The translations under genes were made by a program, and so were the position numbers. This document shows, one piece after another, positions 52,134-63,975 of a stretch of 64,000 bases of DNA (positions are counted from its first letter, which is position 1; the number at the start of each line of letters is the position of its first letter). This DNA is from Microbacterium flavescens (GTDB lineage: Bacteria > Actinomycetota > Actinomycetes > Actinomycetales > Microbacteriaceae): contig NZ_JAFIWA010000002.1 of assembly GCF_018588945.1 (NCBI RefSeq), positions 618,362-682,361 of the forward strand, written 5' to 3'. The notes under the pieces were generated by a model. The model saw only the letters and a list, made by a program, of their open reading frames with translations. It did no database searches and was not told where the DNA came from.

Positions 52134-53269
52134 ACGGCCGCGACGGAGGCCGCGACCGCGTCGGCGACGGCGTCGAGCGGCTGGCGCAGCCAGCGCGGGA
52201 ACGTGAAGCGCACCGCCGTCCGCGCGACCTCGGCGTCGACGCCCATCGCAACGAGCACGTGCGACGGCTCGTCGCTGCCCGCCGCGCACGCCGAGCCGCT
52301 GGACGAGACGACGCCCCGCCGCTCGAGCTCGAGCAGCACCGCCTCGCCGCTCGTGCCGGCGAACGTGAAGCTCGCCGTTCCAGGCAGCCGGTGCACCGGG
52401 TCGCCGGTCAGCTCGGCAGACGGCACGGTGGCGAGCACGCGGGCGACGAAGCGGTCGCGGATGGCGGTGACACGAGCGGATGCCTCGGCCCGGTCGCCCT
52501 CTGCCAGCTCGAGGGCGGTCGCGAGGCCCACCGCCCCCGCGACGTCCTCGGTACCGCTGCGGCGGCCCCGTTCCTGACCGCCGCCGTGCAGGAGCGGCTC
52601 GAGAGGGAGGCGTCCCCGCACGGCGAGGACGCCGGTGCCCTTCGGCGCCCCGACCTTGTGCCCGGCGAGCGAGATCGCGTCGACCCCGAGCTCCGAAGCC
52701 GACAGCGGCAGCCACCCGGCGGCCTGCACCGCGTCGACGTGGACGGGCACGCCGCGCTCGCGCGCGATCGCGGCGATCGCGGCCACGTCCTGGACCGTCC
52801 CGACCTCGTTGTTGGCGTACCCGATCGTGAGCAGGGCGGTGTCGTCGCGCAGGGCGTCGGCCGCGGCATCCGGGTGCACTCGTGCCTGGCGGTCGACGGG
52901 CACCCGCGTCACGGCGAAACCGTGCATGCGCTCGAGGTATGCGGCCGACTCGAGGATCGACTCGTGCTCGATCGGCGTGGTGACGAGGTGACGCCTGCCG
53001 GTCAGCTGCCATGCTCCGAGGGCGATGCCCTTCACGGCGAGGTTGTTGGCCTCGGTCCCGCCGGAGGTGAAGATGACATCCCCCGCGCGCATGCCGAGCA
53101 GCCGTGCCACGCGGGCGCGGGCGTCTGCCAGCGCATCGGCCGCAGCCTCGCCCACGGTGTGGTGGCTGGACGGGTTGCCGAACCACTGCGTGAGGTACGG
53201 CATCATCGCCTCGAGCACCTCCGGGCGCACGGGCGTGGTGGCGGCGTTGTCGAGGTAGAGCATGCTCAT
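52130..53269 (-). CDS. Cysteine desulfurase (NadS-like)
   Basis: A 379-residue class V PLP enzyme starting MSMLYLDNAATTPVRPEVLEAMM. The PLP lysine is in SLAGHKVGAPKGTG, and the catalytic Cys in SSSGSACAAGSDEPSH. Placed directly after nadC, it probably supplies sulfur for the NadA Fe-S cluster, as NadS does elsewhere. Twin ATGs at 53269 and 53263 are alternatives. No IscU-type scaffold is adjacent. Confidence 0.92.
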   Translation of the reverse strand: MSMLYLDNAATTPVRPEVLEAMMPYLTQWFGNPSSHHTVGEAAADALADARARVARLLGMRAGDVIFTSGGTEANNLAVKGIALGAWQLTGRRHLVTTPIEHESILESAAYLERMHGFAVTRVPVDRQARVHPDAAADALRDDTALLTIGYANNEVGTVQDVAAIAAIARERGVPVHVDAVQAAGWLPLSASELGVDAISLAGHKVGAPKGTGVLAVRGRLPLEPLLHGGGQERGRRSGTEDVAGAVGLATALELAEGDRAEASARVTAIRDRFVARVLATVPSAELTGDPVHRLPGTASFTFAGTSGEAVLLELERRGVVSSSGSACAAGSDEPSHVLVAMGVDAEVARTAVRFTFPRWLRQPLDAVADAVAASVAAV

Positions 53270-53280
53270 GGGAGGGACCT

Positions 53281-54138
53281 TCAGCCCGCGTCGATCCGCA
53301 CGTCGAGTCCGAGGTCGAGCGCGCGGGCCGAATGGGTCAGCGCACCGACGGAGATGACGTCGACGCCGGTCTCGGCGATGGCGCGCACGGTGTCGAGGGA
53401 GACGCCCCCGGATGCCTCGACGGTGGCACGGCCGGCGACCTGGGCCACCCCCGTGCGCAGGTCGTCGAGCGAGAAGTTGTCGAGCATGATCGTGCCGACG
53501 CCGGCTGCGAGCACCGGCTCGATCTGGTCGAGGCGGTCGACCTCGACCTCGACGTGCGTGGTGTGGGGCAGGCGTGCGATCGCCCCCTGCAGCGCCGCCG
53601 TGATCGACAGGCCGTTGCGCATCAGGACGGCGAGGTGGTTGTCCTTGGCCATGACCGCGTCGGACAGGGAATAGCGGTGGTTGTGACCGCCGCCGTTGAC
53701 GACCGCGTGCCGCTCGAACGCCCGCAGCCCCGGCGTCGTCTTGCGGGTGTCGGCGATCCGCGCTCCGGTGTGCGCCACCTCGGCGACGTAGCGGCCGGTC
53801 AGCGTCGCGATCCCCGACATCCGCTGCGTGAAGTTGAGGCCGACGCGCTCGGCGGTGAGCACACCGCGTGCGGGGCCGGTGACCGTCGCAAGGACGTCGC
53901 CCGGCTGGAACCATGCGCCGTCCTCGACGTGGAGATCCACCTTCGTGCGCGGATCGGTGAGCCGGAACGCGGCTGCGAACACCTCGCCGCCGCTGAAGAC
54001 GCCGCTGTCGCGGGCGACCAGGTCGGCGCGCGCGACGGCGGACTCGACGATGAGGTACTCGCTCGTGACGTCGCCCCACGGCGCGTCCTCTTCGAGCGCA
54101 GCCGCGACGACGCGGTCGATGGTGGCGCGGTTCAGCAT
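53281..54138 (-). CDS. nadC: Nicotinate-nucleotide pyrophosphorylase (carboxylating)
   Basis: Quinolinate phosphoribosyltransferase, 285 residues, converting quinolinate and PRPP to nicotinate mononucleotide. Conserved RIADTRKTTPGLRAFERHAVVNGGGHNHRYSL-type block (about residues 127-155), VEVEVDRLDQ and VEASGGVSLDTV. The start overlaps the nadB end by seven bases. Step three of de novo NAD synthesis. Confidence 0.96.
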   Translation of the reverse strand: MLNRATIDRVVAAALEEDAPWGDVTSEYLIVESAVARADLVARDSGVFSGGEVFAAAFRLTDPRTKVDLHVEDGAWFQPGDVLATVTGPARGVLTAERVGLNFTQRMSGIATLTGRYVAEVAHTGARIADTRKTTPGLRAFERHAVVNGGGHNHRYSLSDAVMAKDNHLAVLMRNGLSITAALQGAIARLPHTTHVEVEVDRLDQIEPVLAAGVGTIMLDNFSLDDLRTGVAQVAGRATVEASGGVSLDTVRAIAETGVDVISVGALTHSARALDLGLDVRIDAG

Positions 54139-55712
54139 GCCAGGGCCTCCTGCCGGACGGGTGCCGTCGCGACGGGGTCGTCGCGTCGGAAGTGGGCTCC
54201 CACCGACTCCGGGCGTACGCGGGCGGCGGCGACGAGGTGCTCGGCGACCATGAGAAGGTTCTCGTTCTCGAACTCGAGCTCGGTGTGCGGCTCGCGTGAC
54301 TGCGCTCGCCAGCGGGCGAGGACGGATGCCGCGTGCCCGAGCCCCGTCTCGTCGCGCACGAGCCCGGCGTGCTCCCAGAGCAGCTCCTGGAGCGCCGGGC
54401 GCGAGAAGGAGGGCCCATCGTCCGCCGGGTCCACGGCGGGCGCCGCCACCACGGCGCTCGCCGCCGCGGGCCAGGCTCCGGATGCCGCGTCCCTCGCGAT
54501 CGCGTCGCCGGCACGGGCGCCGAAGACCGCGCCCTCGAGCAGCGAGTTCGAGGCGAGCCGGTTGGCGCCGTGGACGCCGGTGCGGGCGACCTCGCCCACC
54601 GCGTAGAGGCCGGGCAGGGTCGTCCGGCCGAAGAGGTCGGTGGTCACGCCGCCCATGAGGTAGTGCGCGGCCGGCGTCACGGGGATCGGCTCCCGAGCCC
54701 AGTCGAGGCCGCGGTCGCGTACGGCGCGGTCGATGGTCGGGAAGCGGCGGGCGAGGAACGCGGCGCGCTCGCCGGGGTCGTCGCTGTGCAGCTGCGTCGC
54801 ATCGAGGAGGACCGGGCGTCCGTCCTGCAGGTCCATCCGGTGGGCGATGGCCCGGGCGACGACGTCGCGGGGCGCGAGCTCGCCGTCGGGGTGGGCGTCG
54901 AATGCGAAGCGCCGGCCGTCCTCATCGAGGAGGGCGGCTCCCTCGCCGCGCACGGCCTCGGAGACGAGGAAGGAGTCTCCGACCGCGAGCACGGTCGGAT
55001 GGAACTGGAAGAACTCGAGGTCGCGCACGTCGGCCCCGGCGCGCAGCGCCGCCGCGATGCCGTCGCCCGTCGCGACGGCGGGGTTGGTGGAGTGCGCGTA
55101 CAGCTCGCCTGCGCCGCCGGTCGCGAGGACCACGGCGTCGGCGGCGACGACCTCACGTCGACCCGCGACGGCGGGGGAGGCAGCCGTGGCCTCCCGGTCG
55201 CCCACGAGCAGCTCGACGCCGCGCACCCGGCCGCCGTCGACGACCAGATCGACGAGGAAGGCGTGCTCGATGACGTCGACGCGGCTCGCGCGCAGACGCG
55301 CGACGAGCGCCTTCTCGATCGCCGTGCCGGTCGCGTCGCCTCCCGAGTGCAGGATGCGCGGGTAGGAGTGCGCCGCCTCGAGACCCTTCACGAAGCCGCC
55401 GTCGTCGCCGCGGTCGAACGCGACGCCGAGGTCGATGAGCTCGCGGATGCGGGCCGGTCCCTCCTGGGCGAGGACGCGCACTGCCTCGGCGTCGCTGAGC
55501 CCTGCGCCCGCCACGAGGGTGTCGTGGACGTGGTCGTCGACCCGGTCGTCGTCGAACATCACGCCGGCGATGCCGCCCTGCGCGTACCGGGTGTTCGCAT
55601 GCTCGAGCACGTCCTTCGTGACGAGCGTCACCCGGCAGCCGTCCTCGACGGCGTGCAGCGCGACCGTGAGGCCGGCGATGCCGCTGCCGACCACGACGAC
55701 GTGCGTGCTCAT
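54132..55712 (-). CDS. nadB: L-aspartate oxidase
   Basis: FAD enzyme that oxidises L-aspartate to iminoaspartate, 526 residues. FAD motif VVVGSGIAGLTVALHA (residues 5-20), TRYAQGGIAG, and the HFxMGG-like HYLMGGVTTDLFGRTTLPGLYAVGE block are intact. A long C-terminal region ends in a helical domain. Its ATG overlaps the nadA stop as ATGA. Confidence 0.95.
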   Translation of the reverse strand: MSTHVVVVGSGIAGLTVALHAVEDGCRVTLVTKDVLEHANTRYAQGGIAGVMFDDDRVDDHVHDTLVAGAGLSDAEAVRVLAQEGPARIRELIDLGVAFDRGDDGGFVKGLEAAHSYPRILHSGGDATGTAIEKALVARLRASRVDVIEHAFLVDLVVDGGRVRGVELLVGDREATAASPAVAGRREVVAADAVVLATGGAGELYAHSTNPAVATGDGIAAALRAGADVRDLEFFQFHPTVLAVGDSFLVSEAVRGEGAALLDEDGRRFAFDAHPDGELAPRDVVARAIAHRMDLQDGRPVLLDATQLHSDDPGERAAFLARRFPTIDRAVRDRGLDWAREPIPVTPAAHYLMGGVTTDLFGRTTLPGLYAVGEVARTGVHGANRLASNSLLEGAVFGARAGDAIARDAASGAWPAAASAVVAAPAVDPADDGPSFSRPALQELLWEHAGLVRDETGLGHAASVLARWRAQSREPHTELEFENENLLMVAEHLVAAARVRPESVGAHFRRDDPVATAPVRQEALAC

Positions 55713-57061
55713 GAGGCGTTCTCCCACGCCGCCGCGGGTGCGGCCGGCGGCTTGGCGGCGAGCATCCGCTCGAGTGCGAGGCGCGCCGGCTCGGCGACGT
55801 CGGCCGGCACCGTGATGCGGTTGCGCGCCTCGCCCTCGACGAGGCCCTCCAGCACCCACGCGAGGTAGCCGGGGTGGATGCGGTACATCGTCGAGCATGG
55901 GCAGACCACGGGGTCGAGGCAGAAGATCTCGTGCTGGGGATGCTGCGCCGCCAGGCGCTGCACGAGGTTGACCTCGGTGCCGATGGCGAACGTCGTCGGC
56001 TCCGTCGCTGCTTCGATGGCCTTGCGGACGTAGTCGGTGGACCCGGATTCGTCGGCCGCGTCGACGACCTCCATCGGGCACTCCGGGTGCACGATCACGC
56101 GCACGCCGGGGTGCTCGGCGCGGGCCTTGTCGATCTGCGCGACGCTGAAGCGGCGGTGCACCGAGCAGAAGCCGTGCCACAGGATGACGCGCGCGTCCGC
56201 GAGGGTCGCGGCATCCGATCCTCCCAGCGGCCTGCGGGGGTTCCACATCGGCATCTGCTCGAGCGGCACGCCCATCGCCTTCGCGGTGTTGCGGCCGAGA
56301 TGCTGGTCGGGGAAGAAGAGAACACGGCGGCCGCGCGCGAACGCCCACTCGAGCACCGTGCGCGCGTTCGAGGACGTGCACACGATGCCGCCGTGGCGGC
56401 CGACGAAGCCCTTGATGGCGGCGGACGAGTTCATGTACGTCACCGGGATGACGGGGACGAGCCCGTCGGCGTCGGGGGCGTCCATGTCGCCGTACACGTC
56501 GGCGAGCTGCTCCCAGCACTCCTCGACCTGGTCGATGTCGGCCATGTCGGCCATCGAGCACCCCGCGGCGAGGTTGGGGAGGATGACCGCCTGATCGGGC
56601 TGGGACAGCAAGTCCGCCGTCTCGGCCATGAAGTGCACGCCGCAGAACACGATCGCCTCGGCCTCGGGGTGCGCCTTGGCGGCGTTGGCGAGCTGGAAGG
56701 AGTCGCCCACGTAGTCGGCGTGGACCACGACCTCCTCGCGCTGGTAGAAGTGGCCGAGCACGACCACCCGATCGCCGAGGACCGCCTTGGCGGCGACGAC
56801 CCGTGCGGCCAGCTCCTCCTCGGACGCCTCGCGGTACTCGCGCGGAAGCTCGCCCTGACGCGGCGAGCCGGTCGGGATGACGTCGCCCATCGACGACCCG
56901 GGTCCGTACCCGGGGCGGATGTCGAAGTCCCACGGCCCCGCGGCGAGGTCGGTGGTGCACGTCTCGGCGGTGGAGGCCCCGGCCACGATCGCCTGGATCG
57001 CGTGATCGACCGATGCATCGGTCTCGGGCCGGGGCTGGAGGGTGATGTTGACGGCGGACAT
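55709..57061 (-). CDS. nadA: Quinolinate synthase A (long, actinobacterial type)
   Basis: 4Fe-4S enzyme that joins iminoaspartate and DHAP to form quinolinate, 450 residues. Likely cluster ligands lie in NLAAGCSMADMAD, VHPECPMEVV and VCPCSTMYRIHP. The YQREEVV/HADYVGDS start matches NadA. Residues 1-85 are a less conserved extension typical of actinobacteria. First gene after nrtR (12 bases), so it is expressed with the regulator. Confidence 0.95.
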   Translation of the reverse strand: MSAVNITLQPRPETDASVDHAIQAIVAGASTAETCTTDLAAGPWDFDIRPGYGPGSSMGDVIPTGSPRQGELPREYREASEEELAARVVAAKAVLGDRVVVLGHFYQREEVVVHADYVGDSFQLANAAKAHPEAEAIVFCGVHFMAETADLLSQPDQAVILPNLAAGCSMADMADIDQVEECWEQLADVYGDMDAPDADGLVPVIPVTYMNSSAAIKGFVGRHGGIVCTSSNARTVLEWAFARGRRVLFFPDQHLGRNTAKAMGVPLEQMPMWNPRRPLGGSDAATLADARVILWHGFCSVHRRFSVAQIDKARAEHPGVRVIVHPECPMEVVDAADESGSTDYVRKAIEAATEPTTFAIGTEVNLVQRLAAQHPQHEIFCLDPVVCPCSTMYRIHPGYLAWVLEGLVEGEARNRITVPADVAEPARLALERMLAAKPPAAPAAAWENAS

Positions 57062-57072
57062 GTCGTGCTCTC

Positions 57073-57810
57073 TCAGTGGCGGCTGTCGAGCGGGCCGCGA
57101 TCGGCGAGTTCGACGTCCTGGTTGTAGCGGTACAGCCGCGCGGGTCGGTGGCTGCCGGTGCGGAAGCGGTCGGTCGGGATGAGGGTTCCGGAGTTCTCGA
57201 CCTGCCGGCGGAAGTTGGCGGGATCGAGACGCCGGCCGAGGATGGCCTCGTACACCTCGCGCAGCTCGGCGAGCGTGAACTCGTCGGCGAGGAGTCCGTG
57301 GGCGATGCGGCTGTAGCCCACCTTGTTGCGCAGGCGCCACAGCGCGTAGTCGACGATGTCGTTGTGGTCGAAGGCGAGCCGCGGCAGCGAGGCCGCATCG
57401 AACCACTGGACGTTCTCGTCGCTCCCGTCCCCGCGGTCGCCGAGCGCCGTCGACGCATCGGGCCGGATGAGCGCCCAGTAGACGATGGAGATCACTCGGG
57501 TGGGGGAGCGGTCGACATCCCCGAAGGCGTACAGCTGCTCGAGATAGCTCGGTGCCAGCCCGGTCGTCTCTGCGAGGGTGCGGGATGCCGCGGCATCCAG
57601 TCCCTCCGTCACGTCCAGCCACCCGCCCGGAAGCGCCCACAGACCCGCGTGCGGATCGCGCGTCCGGCGCACGAGCGGCAGGACCACGCCGGCGGTCTCG
57701 CTGTCGGGGAGCCGGCGCAGCGTGAAGATCACCGTGGAGACGGCGACGCGCGTCTGCTCGGCGGCGCTCTCGGCGGCGGATGCGGGGGTGCGGGCTTCGG
57801 TTCTTGTCAT
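57073..57810 (-). CDS. nrtR: NrtR-type Nudix transcriptional regulator of NAD synthesis
   Basis: A 245-residue protein with a Nudix domain (about residues 20-150) and a winged helix (about 165-235, with FTLAELREVYEAILGRRLDPANFRRQVE). The Nudix box GWLDVTEGLDAAASRTLAETTGL keeps the first Glu but has RTLAET where active enzymes have REUxEE, so it is probably not a hydrolase. NrtR senses ADP-ribose and represses nad genes. Palindromes overlap its start codon. Confidence 0.88.
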   Translation of the reverse strand: MTRTEARTPASAAESAAEQTRVAVSTVIFTLRRLPDSETAGVVLPLVRRTRDPHAGLWALPGGWLDVTEGLDAAASRTLAETTGLAPSYLEQLYAFGDVDRSPTRVISIVYWALIRPDASTALGDRGDGSDENVQWFDAASLPRLAFDHNDIVDYALWRLRNKVGYSRIAHGLLADEFTLAELREVYEAILGRRLDPANFRRQVENSGTLIPTDRFRTGSHRPARLYRYNQDVELADRGPLDSRH

Positions 57811-57852
57811 GATGACTCTTACTCCACGATCATCTTAGTGTCATCGTGACAC
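57806..57852. promoter_or_regulatory. Two palindromes, candidate NrtR operators
   Basis: GTCATGATGAC (57806-57816, overlapping the nrtR start) and GTGTCATCGTGACAC (57838-57852) share the core GTCAT-S-RTGAC at 34-base spacing, in the divergent gap between nrtR-nadABC and the protease gene. Confidence 0.65.
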
Positions 57853-57936
57853 GAACGGCAAATGACGGTCGTCACACAGGTTCGATGCGTAGCGTGGGCG
57901 GTCCCGGCCGCGGCTCGCACATACGCAGGAGGATGC

Positions 57937-59106
57937 ATGTCACCCGTCGACATCGTGCTCATCGTCCTCCTCGTCGTCGGGCTGGTCGTGGGCATCGGGC
58001 GCGGATTCACGGGAAGCGTCGGGCTGCTCCTGGGGCTGGCGGTCGGCGGCTTCGCCGCGTACTGGCTCGTGCCGCTGATCAACGACGCCTGGCCGTGGCA
58101 GGAGTGGCGCCCGGCCGTCGTGATCGTCGCGTCGGCGTCGCTCGTCATCGGCGGGGCCGCCCTCGGTGCGGTCGCCGGCTCCGCGCTGCGGCGCGGCGTC
58201 GACCGCACGCCGCTGCGAGCTGTGGACCGGATCCTAGGCGGCGTCGCGGGGGTCGTCGTGGCCGCGCTCGCCATCTCCCTCGCGGGCGCGAGCCTCGCCG
58301 CCACGGGCATGCCGATCGTCTCCTCGGCGCTGTCGTCGTCGACCGTGCTGCGCACCATCGAGCGCGTGACGCCCGCTCCCGTCACGGCCGCGCTGGCGGA
58401 GCTCCGGGGCTTCGTGCTCGATGAGGGACTGCCGGCGCTGGGCGACCTGCTGGAGTCCGGGCCGGTGACCATCCAGCCCGTCGACCTCGACGATCCCGAG
58501 CTCACGCTGGCCGCGGCATCCGTCGCCCGGGTGTCGGGCACCGCCTACTCATGCGGGCGCAGCGCGACAGGCAGCGGATTCGTCATCGCCCCCGACCGGG
58601 TGGTGACCAACGCGCACGTGGTCGCGGGCGTCGAGCAGCCGGTCGTCGAACTGCCCGGCGTGAGGGCGCGCGAGGGGCGCATCGTCTACTTCGATCCGGT
58701 CGACGACCTCGCCGTGATCGCGGTCGACGACCTCGGCGTGGCCGCGCTGCCGTTCGCTCCGACGCTCGACCCGGGGTCGCCGGCGGTGGTGCAGGGGTAT
58801 CCGCTGGGCGGACCGTTCACCATGGTCTCGGCGGGGGTGCTGTCGACCGGCACCGCTCCGGTGCCCGACATCTACGACGAGTCGTCGTCCCCGCGCGACA
58901 TCTACTCGCTGCAGGCACCCGTGCGCCCGGGCAACTCGGGCGGGCCGCTGCTCACCGAGGAGGGTGCCGTGGCGGGCGTCGTCTTCGCCCGCGCCGAGAA
59001 CGATCCCGAGCGCGGATATGCGATGACGATGGCCGAGCTCACGCCGGTCGCCGGCGAGGCGCCCGGCCTGACCGACGCGGTGTCGTCAGGACGCTGCACC
59101 GGCTGA
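57937..59106 (+). CDS. marP: MarP-like membrane serine protease (CvpA domain plus trypsin-like domain)
   Basis: A 389-residue protein. Residues 1-130 form a four-helix CvpA-like membrane domain (VDIVLIVLLVVGLVVGIGRGFTG at the start); the extracytoplasmic trypsin-like domain covers about 190-389. The triad is His227 (TNAHVV), Asp257 (PVDDLAVI) and Ser334 (RPGNSGGPLL). Two further Cys, one in TAYSCGRS and one at the C-terminus, may form the regulatory disulfide known in MarP, which protects mycobacteria from acid. AGGAGG precedes ATG 57937. Divergent from nrtR. Confidence 0.9.
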   Translation: MSPVDIVLIVLLVVGLVVGIGRGFTGSVGLLLGLAVGGFAAYWLVPLINDAWPWQEWRPAVVIVASASLVIGGAALGAVAGSALRRGVDRTPLRAVDRILGGVAGVVVAALAISLAGASLAATGMPIVSSALSSSTVLRTIERVTPAPVTAALAELRGFVLDEGLPALGDLLESGPVTIQPVDLDDPELTLAAASVARVSGTAYSCGRSATGSGFVIAPDRVVTNAHVVAGVEQPVVELPGVRAREGRIVYFDPVDDLAVIAVDDLGVAALPFAPTLDPGSPAVVQGYPLGGPFTMVSAGVLSTGTAPVPDIYDESSSPRDIYSLQAPVRPGNSGGPLLTEEGAVAGVVFARAENDPERGYAMTMAELTPVAGEAPGLTDAVSSGRCTG

Positions 59107-59287
59107 CGGCGCCGGGCCGCTATGCTGGCACGGCAAGTCAACAAGGCCCATGACCCGGGCGGGAGAGCCTCGGCAGCGCGATCGCCGAGCACCGAAGGAG
59201 CAAGCCTCCCCGCCAATCTCTCAGGTACTGCGTACCGTCCGGATCCGGCCGACTCTGGAAAGCGATTTCGAGCGAAGCAAGAAATCG

Positions 59288-59322
59288 GGTTGAGTAAGGC
59301 GCTCCAGCGCCGCATCGAAACC
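59288..59322. repeat. REP-like palindromic repeat inside the riboswitch
   Basis: A 35-base imperfect palindrome with ends GGTTGAGTA and ATCGAAACC and an inner GGCGCT/AGCGCC stem. The form resembles a GGTTGAGTA...TATCGAAACC intergenic repeat I recall from Microbacteriaceae. No other copy was seen in this window. Confidence 0.6.
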
Positions 59323-59330
59323 AACTCGGC

Positions 59331-59351
59331 GAGACGAGCGCTGCGCGTCTC
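59331..59351. repeat. Second inverted repeat in the riboswitch extension
   Basis: GAGACG (59331-59336) and CGTCTC (59346-59351) flank a G/C loop, adjacent to the REP-like repeat. Together they make up most of the extension. Confidence 0.5.
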
Positions 59352-59507
59352 CACAGTTCTATCGATACCCGACCCGAAGCCCGAGATCCGCCGAAGGTGA
59401 AACCCCGCAGATTCCCCGGAATCCGCGGGCGAAGCTCTCAGGCCCATGACAGAGGGGGAGTTCCACGACGCCGTCCGGCGTCGCCCGATCGCGACACGGG
59501 AGAACTC

Positions 59508-60632
59508 ATGACAGACCCCCGCACGACTCCGCTGCACGACCGCCATGCCGCGCTGGGCGCGTCCTTCACCGACTTCGGCGGCTGGTCGATGCCCGTGCGC
59601 TACAGCTCCGATCTGGCCGAGCACCATGCGGTGCGCACGGCCGCGGGGCTCTTCGACATCTCCCACATGGCGCAGTTCGGCGTCGCCGGACCCGACCGCG
59701 AGGCGTTCCTGGCGTATGCGCTCGCCTTCGACCCGAGCGCGGTGAAGCTGTCGCGCGCCAAGTACACGATGATCCTCGCGCCCGACGGCGGCATCATCGA
59801 TGACCTCATCGTCACGCGCATCTCGGAGGAGCAGTTCCTCATCGTGGCGAACGCCGGCAATCGGGATGCCGTGCGCTCGGCGCTCCTCGAGCGGCTGGAG
59901 GGGTTCGACGCCGCGCTCGTCGAGCTGCCCGACTCGCTGCTCGCGGTTCAGGGGCCGCGTGCGCGCGAGATCCTCCAGAGCACGACCGGCCTCGAGCACG
60001 ACGACGCGCTCGCGATGGGTCACACGCTCGACACCCTTCCGTACTATGCGGCGATGGGCATGCGCTTCGCCGGCACGTCCGTGCTCGTCAGCCGCACCGG
60101 TTACACGGGCGAGGACGGCTTCGAGATCAGCGTCGACGCCGACGCGGCGCCGTCGCTGTGGGACGCCCTCCTTGCGGCAGGCGAGCCGCTCGGCCTCGTG
60201 CCCGCGGGTCTGGCCTCGCGTGACACGCTGCGCCTCGAGGCCGGCATGCCCCTGTACGGCCACGAGCTGTCCCGCCACATCATCCCCCCCCAGGCCGGTC
60301 TCGGCCGCGTCGTGCCGCTCAAGACGAAGTCGGCCGATTTCGTCGGCCGGTCGGCGCTCGAGTCCGTCGTCGCTTCAGACGCGCCGGTGCTCGTCGGACT
60401 CGTCTCCGACGGCAAGCGCGCCGGCCGCGCCGGATACGGCGTCCTCCACGGCGATGAGCGCGTGGGCGAGATCACCAGCGGTGCGCTGAGCCCCACCCTC
60501 GGGCATCCCATCGCCATGGCCTTCGTCTCCCCGTCCCTCACGGAGCCGGGCACCGAGCTCTTCATCGACGTGCGTGGAACCCGCATCCCCGCGACCGTGA
60601 CCGCCCTTCCCTTCTATCGTCGAGCCCAGTGA
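59508..60632 (+). CDS. gcvT: Glycine cleavage system T protein (aminomethyltransferase)
   Basis: A 374-residue tetrahydrofolate-dependent enzyme that releases ammonia from the lipoyl-bound intermediate and forms methylene-THF. Folate and substrate segments include [41 protein letters not shown] and the late [13 protein letters not shown] 59508 follows GGGAG by six bases. First gene of the glycine cleavage operon. Confidence 0.96.
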   Translation: MTDPRTTPLHDRHAALGASFTDFGGWSMPVRYSSDLAEHHAVRTAAGLFDISHMAQFGVAGPDREAFLAYALAFDPSAVKLSRAKYTMILAPDGGIIDDLIVTRISEEQFLIVANAGNRDAVRSALLERLEGFDAALVELPDSLLAVQGPRAREILQSTTGLEHDDALAMGHTLDTLPYYAAMGMRFAGTSVLVSRTGYTGEDGFEISVDADAAPSLWDALLAAGEPLGLVPAGLASRDTLRLEAGMPLYGHELSRHIIPPQAGLGRVVPLKTKSADFVGRSALESVVASDAPVLVGLVSDGKRAGRAGYGVLHGDERVGEITSGALSPTLGHPIAMAFVSPSLTEPGTELFIDVRGTRIPATVTALPFYRRAQ

Positions 60633-60660
60633 CCGACGCCCGCATCCACCGGAGGAACAC

Positions 60661-61040
60661 ATGACCGACCTCAACAGCCTCAAGTACACCGCCGAGCACG
60701 AGTGGATCGCCCTGGACGGCGACGTCGCGACCGTCGGCATCACCGACTACGCCGCCGACAAGCTCGGCGACGTCGTCTTCGTCGAGCTCCCCGCCGCGGG
60801 AACGGACGTGACGGCGGCCACGGTCGTCGGCGAGATCGAGTCGACCAAGTCGGTCGGCGAGCTCTATGCGCCCCTCGACGGCGAAGTCGTCGAGATCAAC
60901 GACGCGGTGGTCGACGACCCGTCGCTGGTCAACTCCGACCCGTTCGGCGCCGGCTGGCTCGTCAAGATCAAGGTCGATGCCGCGGCGGTCGCCGATCTCC
61001 TCGACCGCGACGCCTACGTCGCGCTCACGGGCGGCGACGA

Positions 61041-61044
<4 letters not shown>
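60661..61044 (+). CDS. gcvH: Glycine cleavage system H protein
   Basis: A 127-residue lipoyl carrier protein. The lipoylated Lys is at residue 63 in [14 protein letters not shown]. It shuttles the aminomethyl group between GcvP, GcvT and GcvL. It starts 28 bases after gcvT; GGAGG precedes the ATG. The stop overlaps the gcvP start. Confidence 0.96.
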
Positions 61045-63932
<2,888 letters not shown>

Positions 63933-63947
63933 CCACCGCATGAGTGA

Positions 63948-63975
63948 CGGGATGCCGGGACCCCCCGGCATCCCG
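63948..63975 (+). terminator. Terminator of the gcvTHP operon
   Basis: A perfect 12-base stem CGGGATGCCGGG (63948-63959) with its complement (63964-63975) and a 4-base loop lies 16 bases after the gcvP stop. Confidence 0.8.

Larger units (their letters stand above)
59140..59462 (+). ncRNA. Tandem glycine riboswitch upstream of gcvT
   Basis: Aptamer 1 (about 59157-59250) has GGGAGAGCC, CACCGAAGGAGCAA and AATCTCTCAGG. Aptamer 2 starts with GACTCTGGAAAGCG (59251-59264) and ends with CGCCGAAGGTGAAA, AGCTCTCAGGC and GACAGAGG. The tandem form normally switches gcv genes on when glycine is plentiful. Aptamer 2 carries a 111-base extension (59271-59381) inside its P3 region: GCGATTTCG (59262-59270) still pairs with CGAGATCCGC (59382-59391). 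The 401-base gap before gcvT is otherwise non-coding. Confidence 0.9.

Noticed and set aside
59122..59400. 92-codon frame across the gcvT leader
   Set aside because: It covers the glycine aptamers, whose conserved elements explain the sequence; the product has no recognisable feature.
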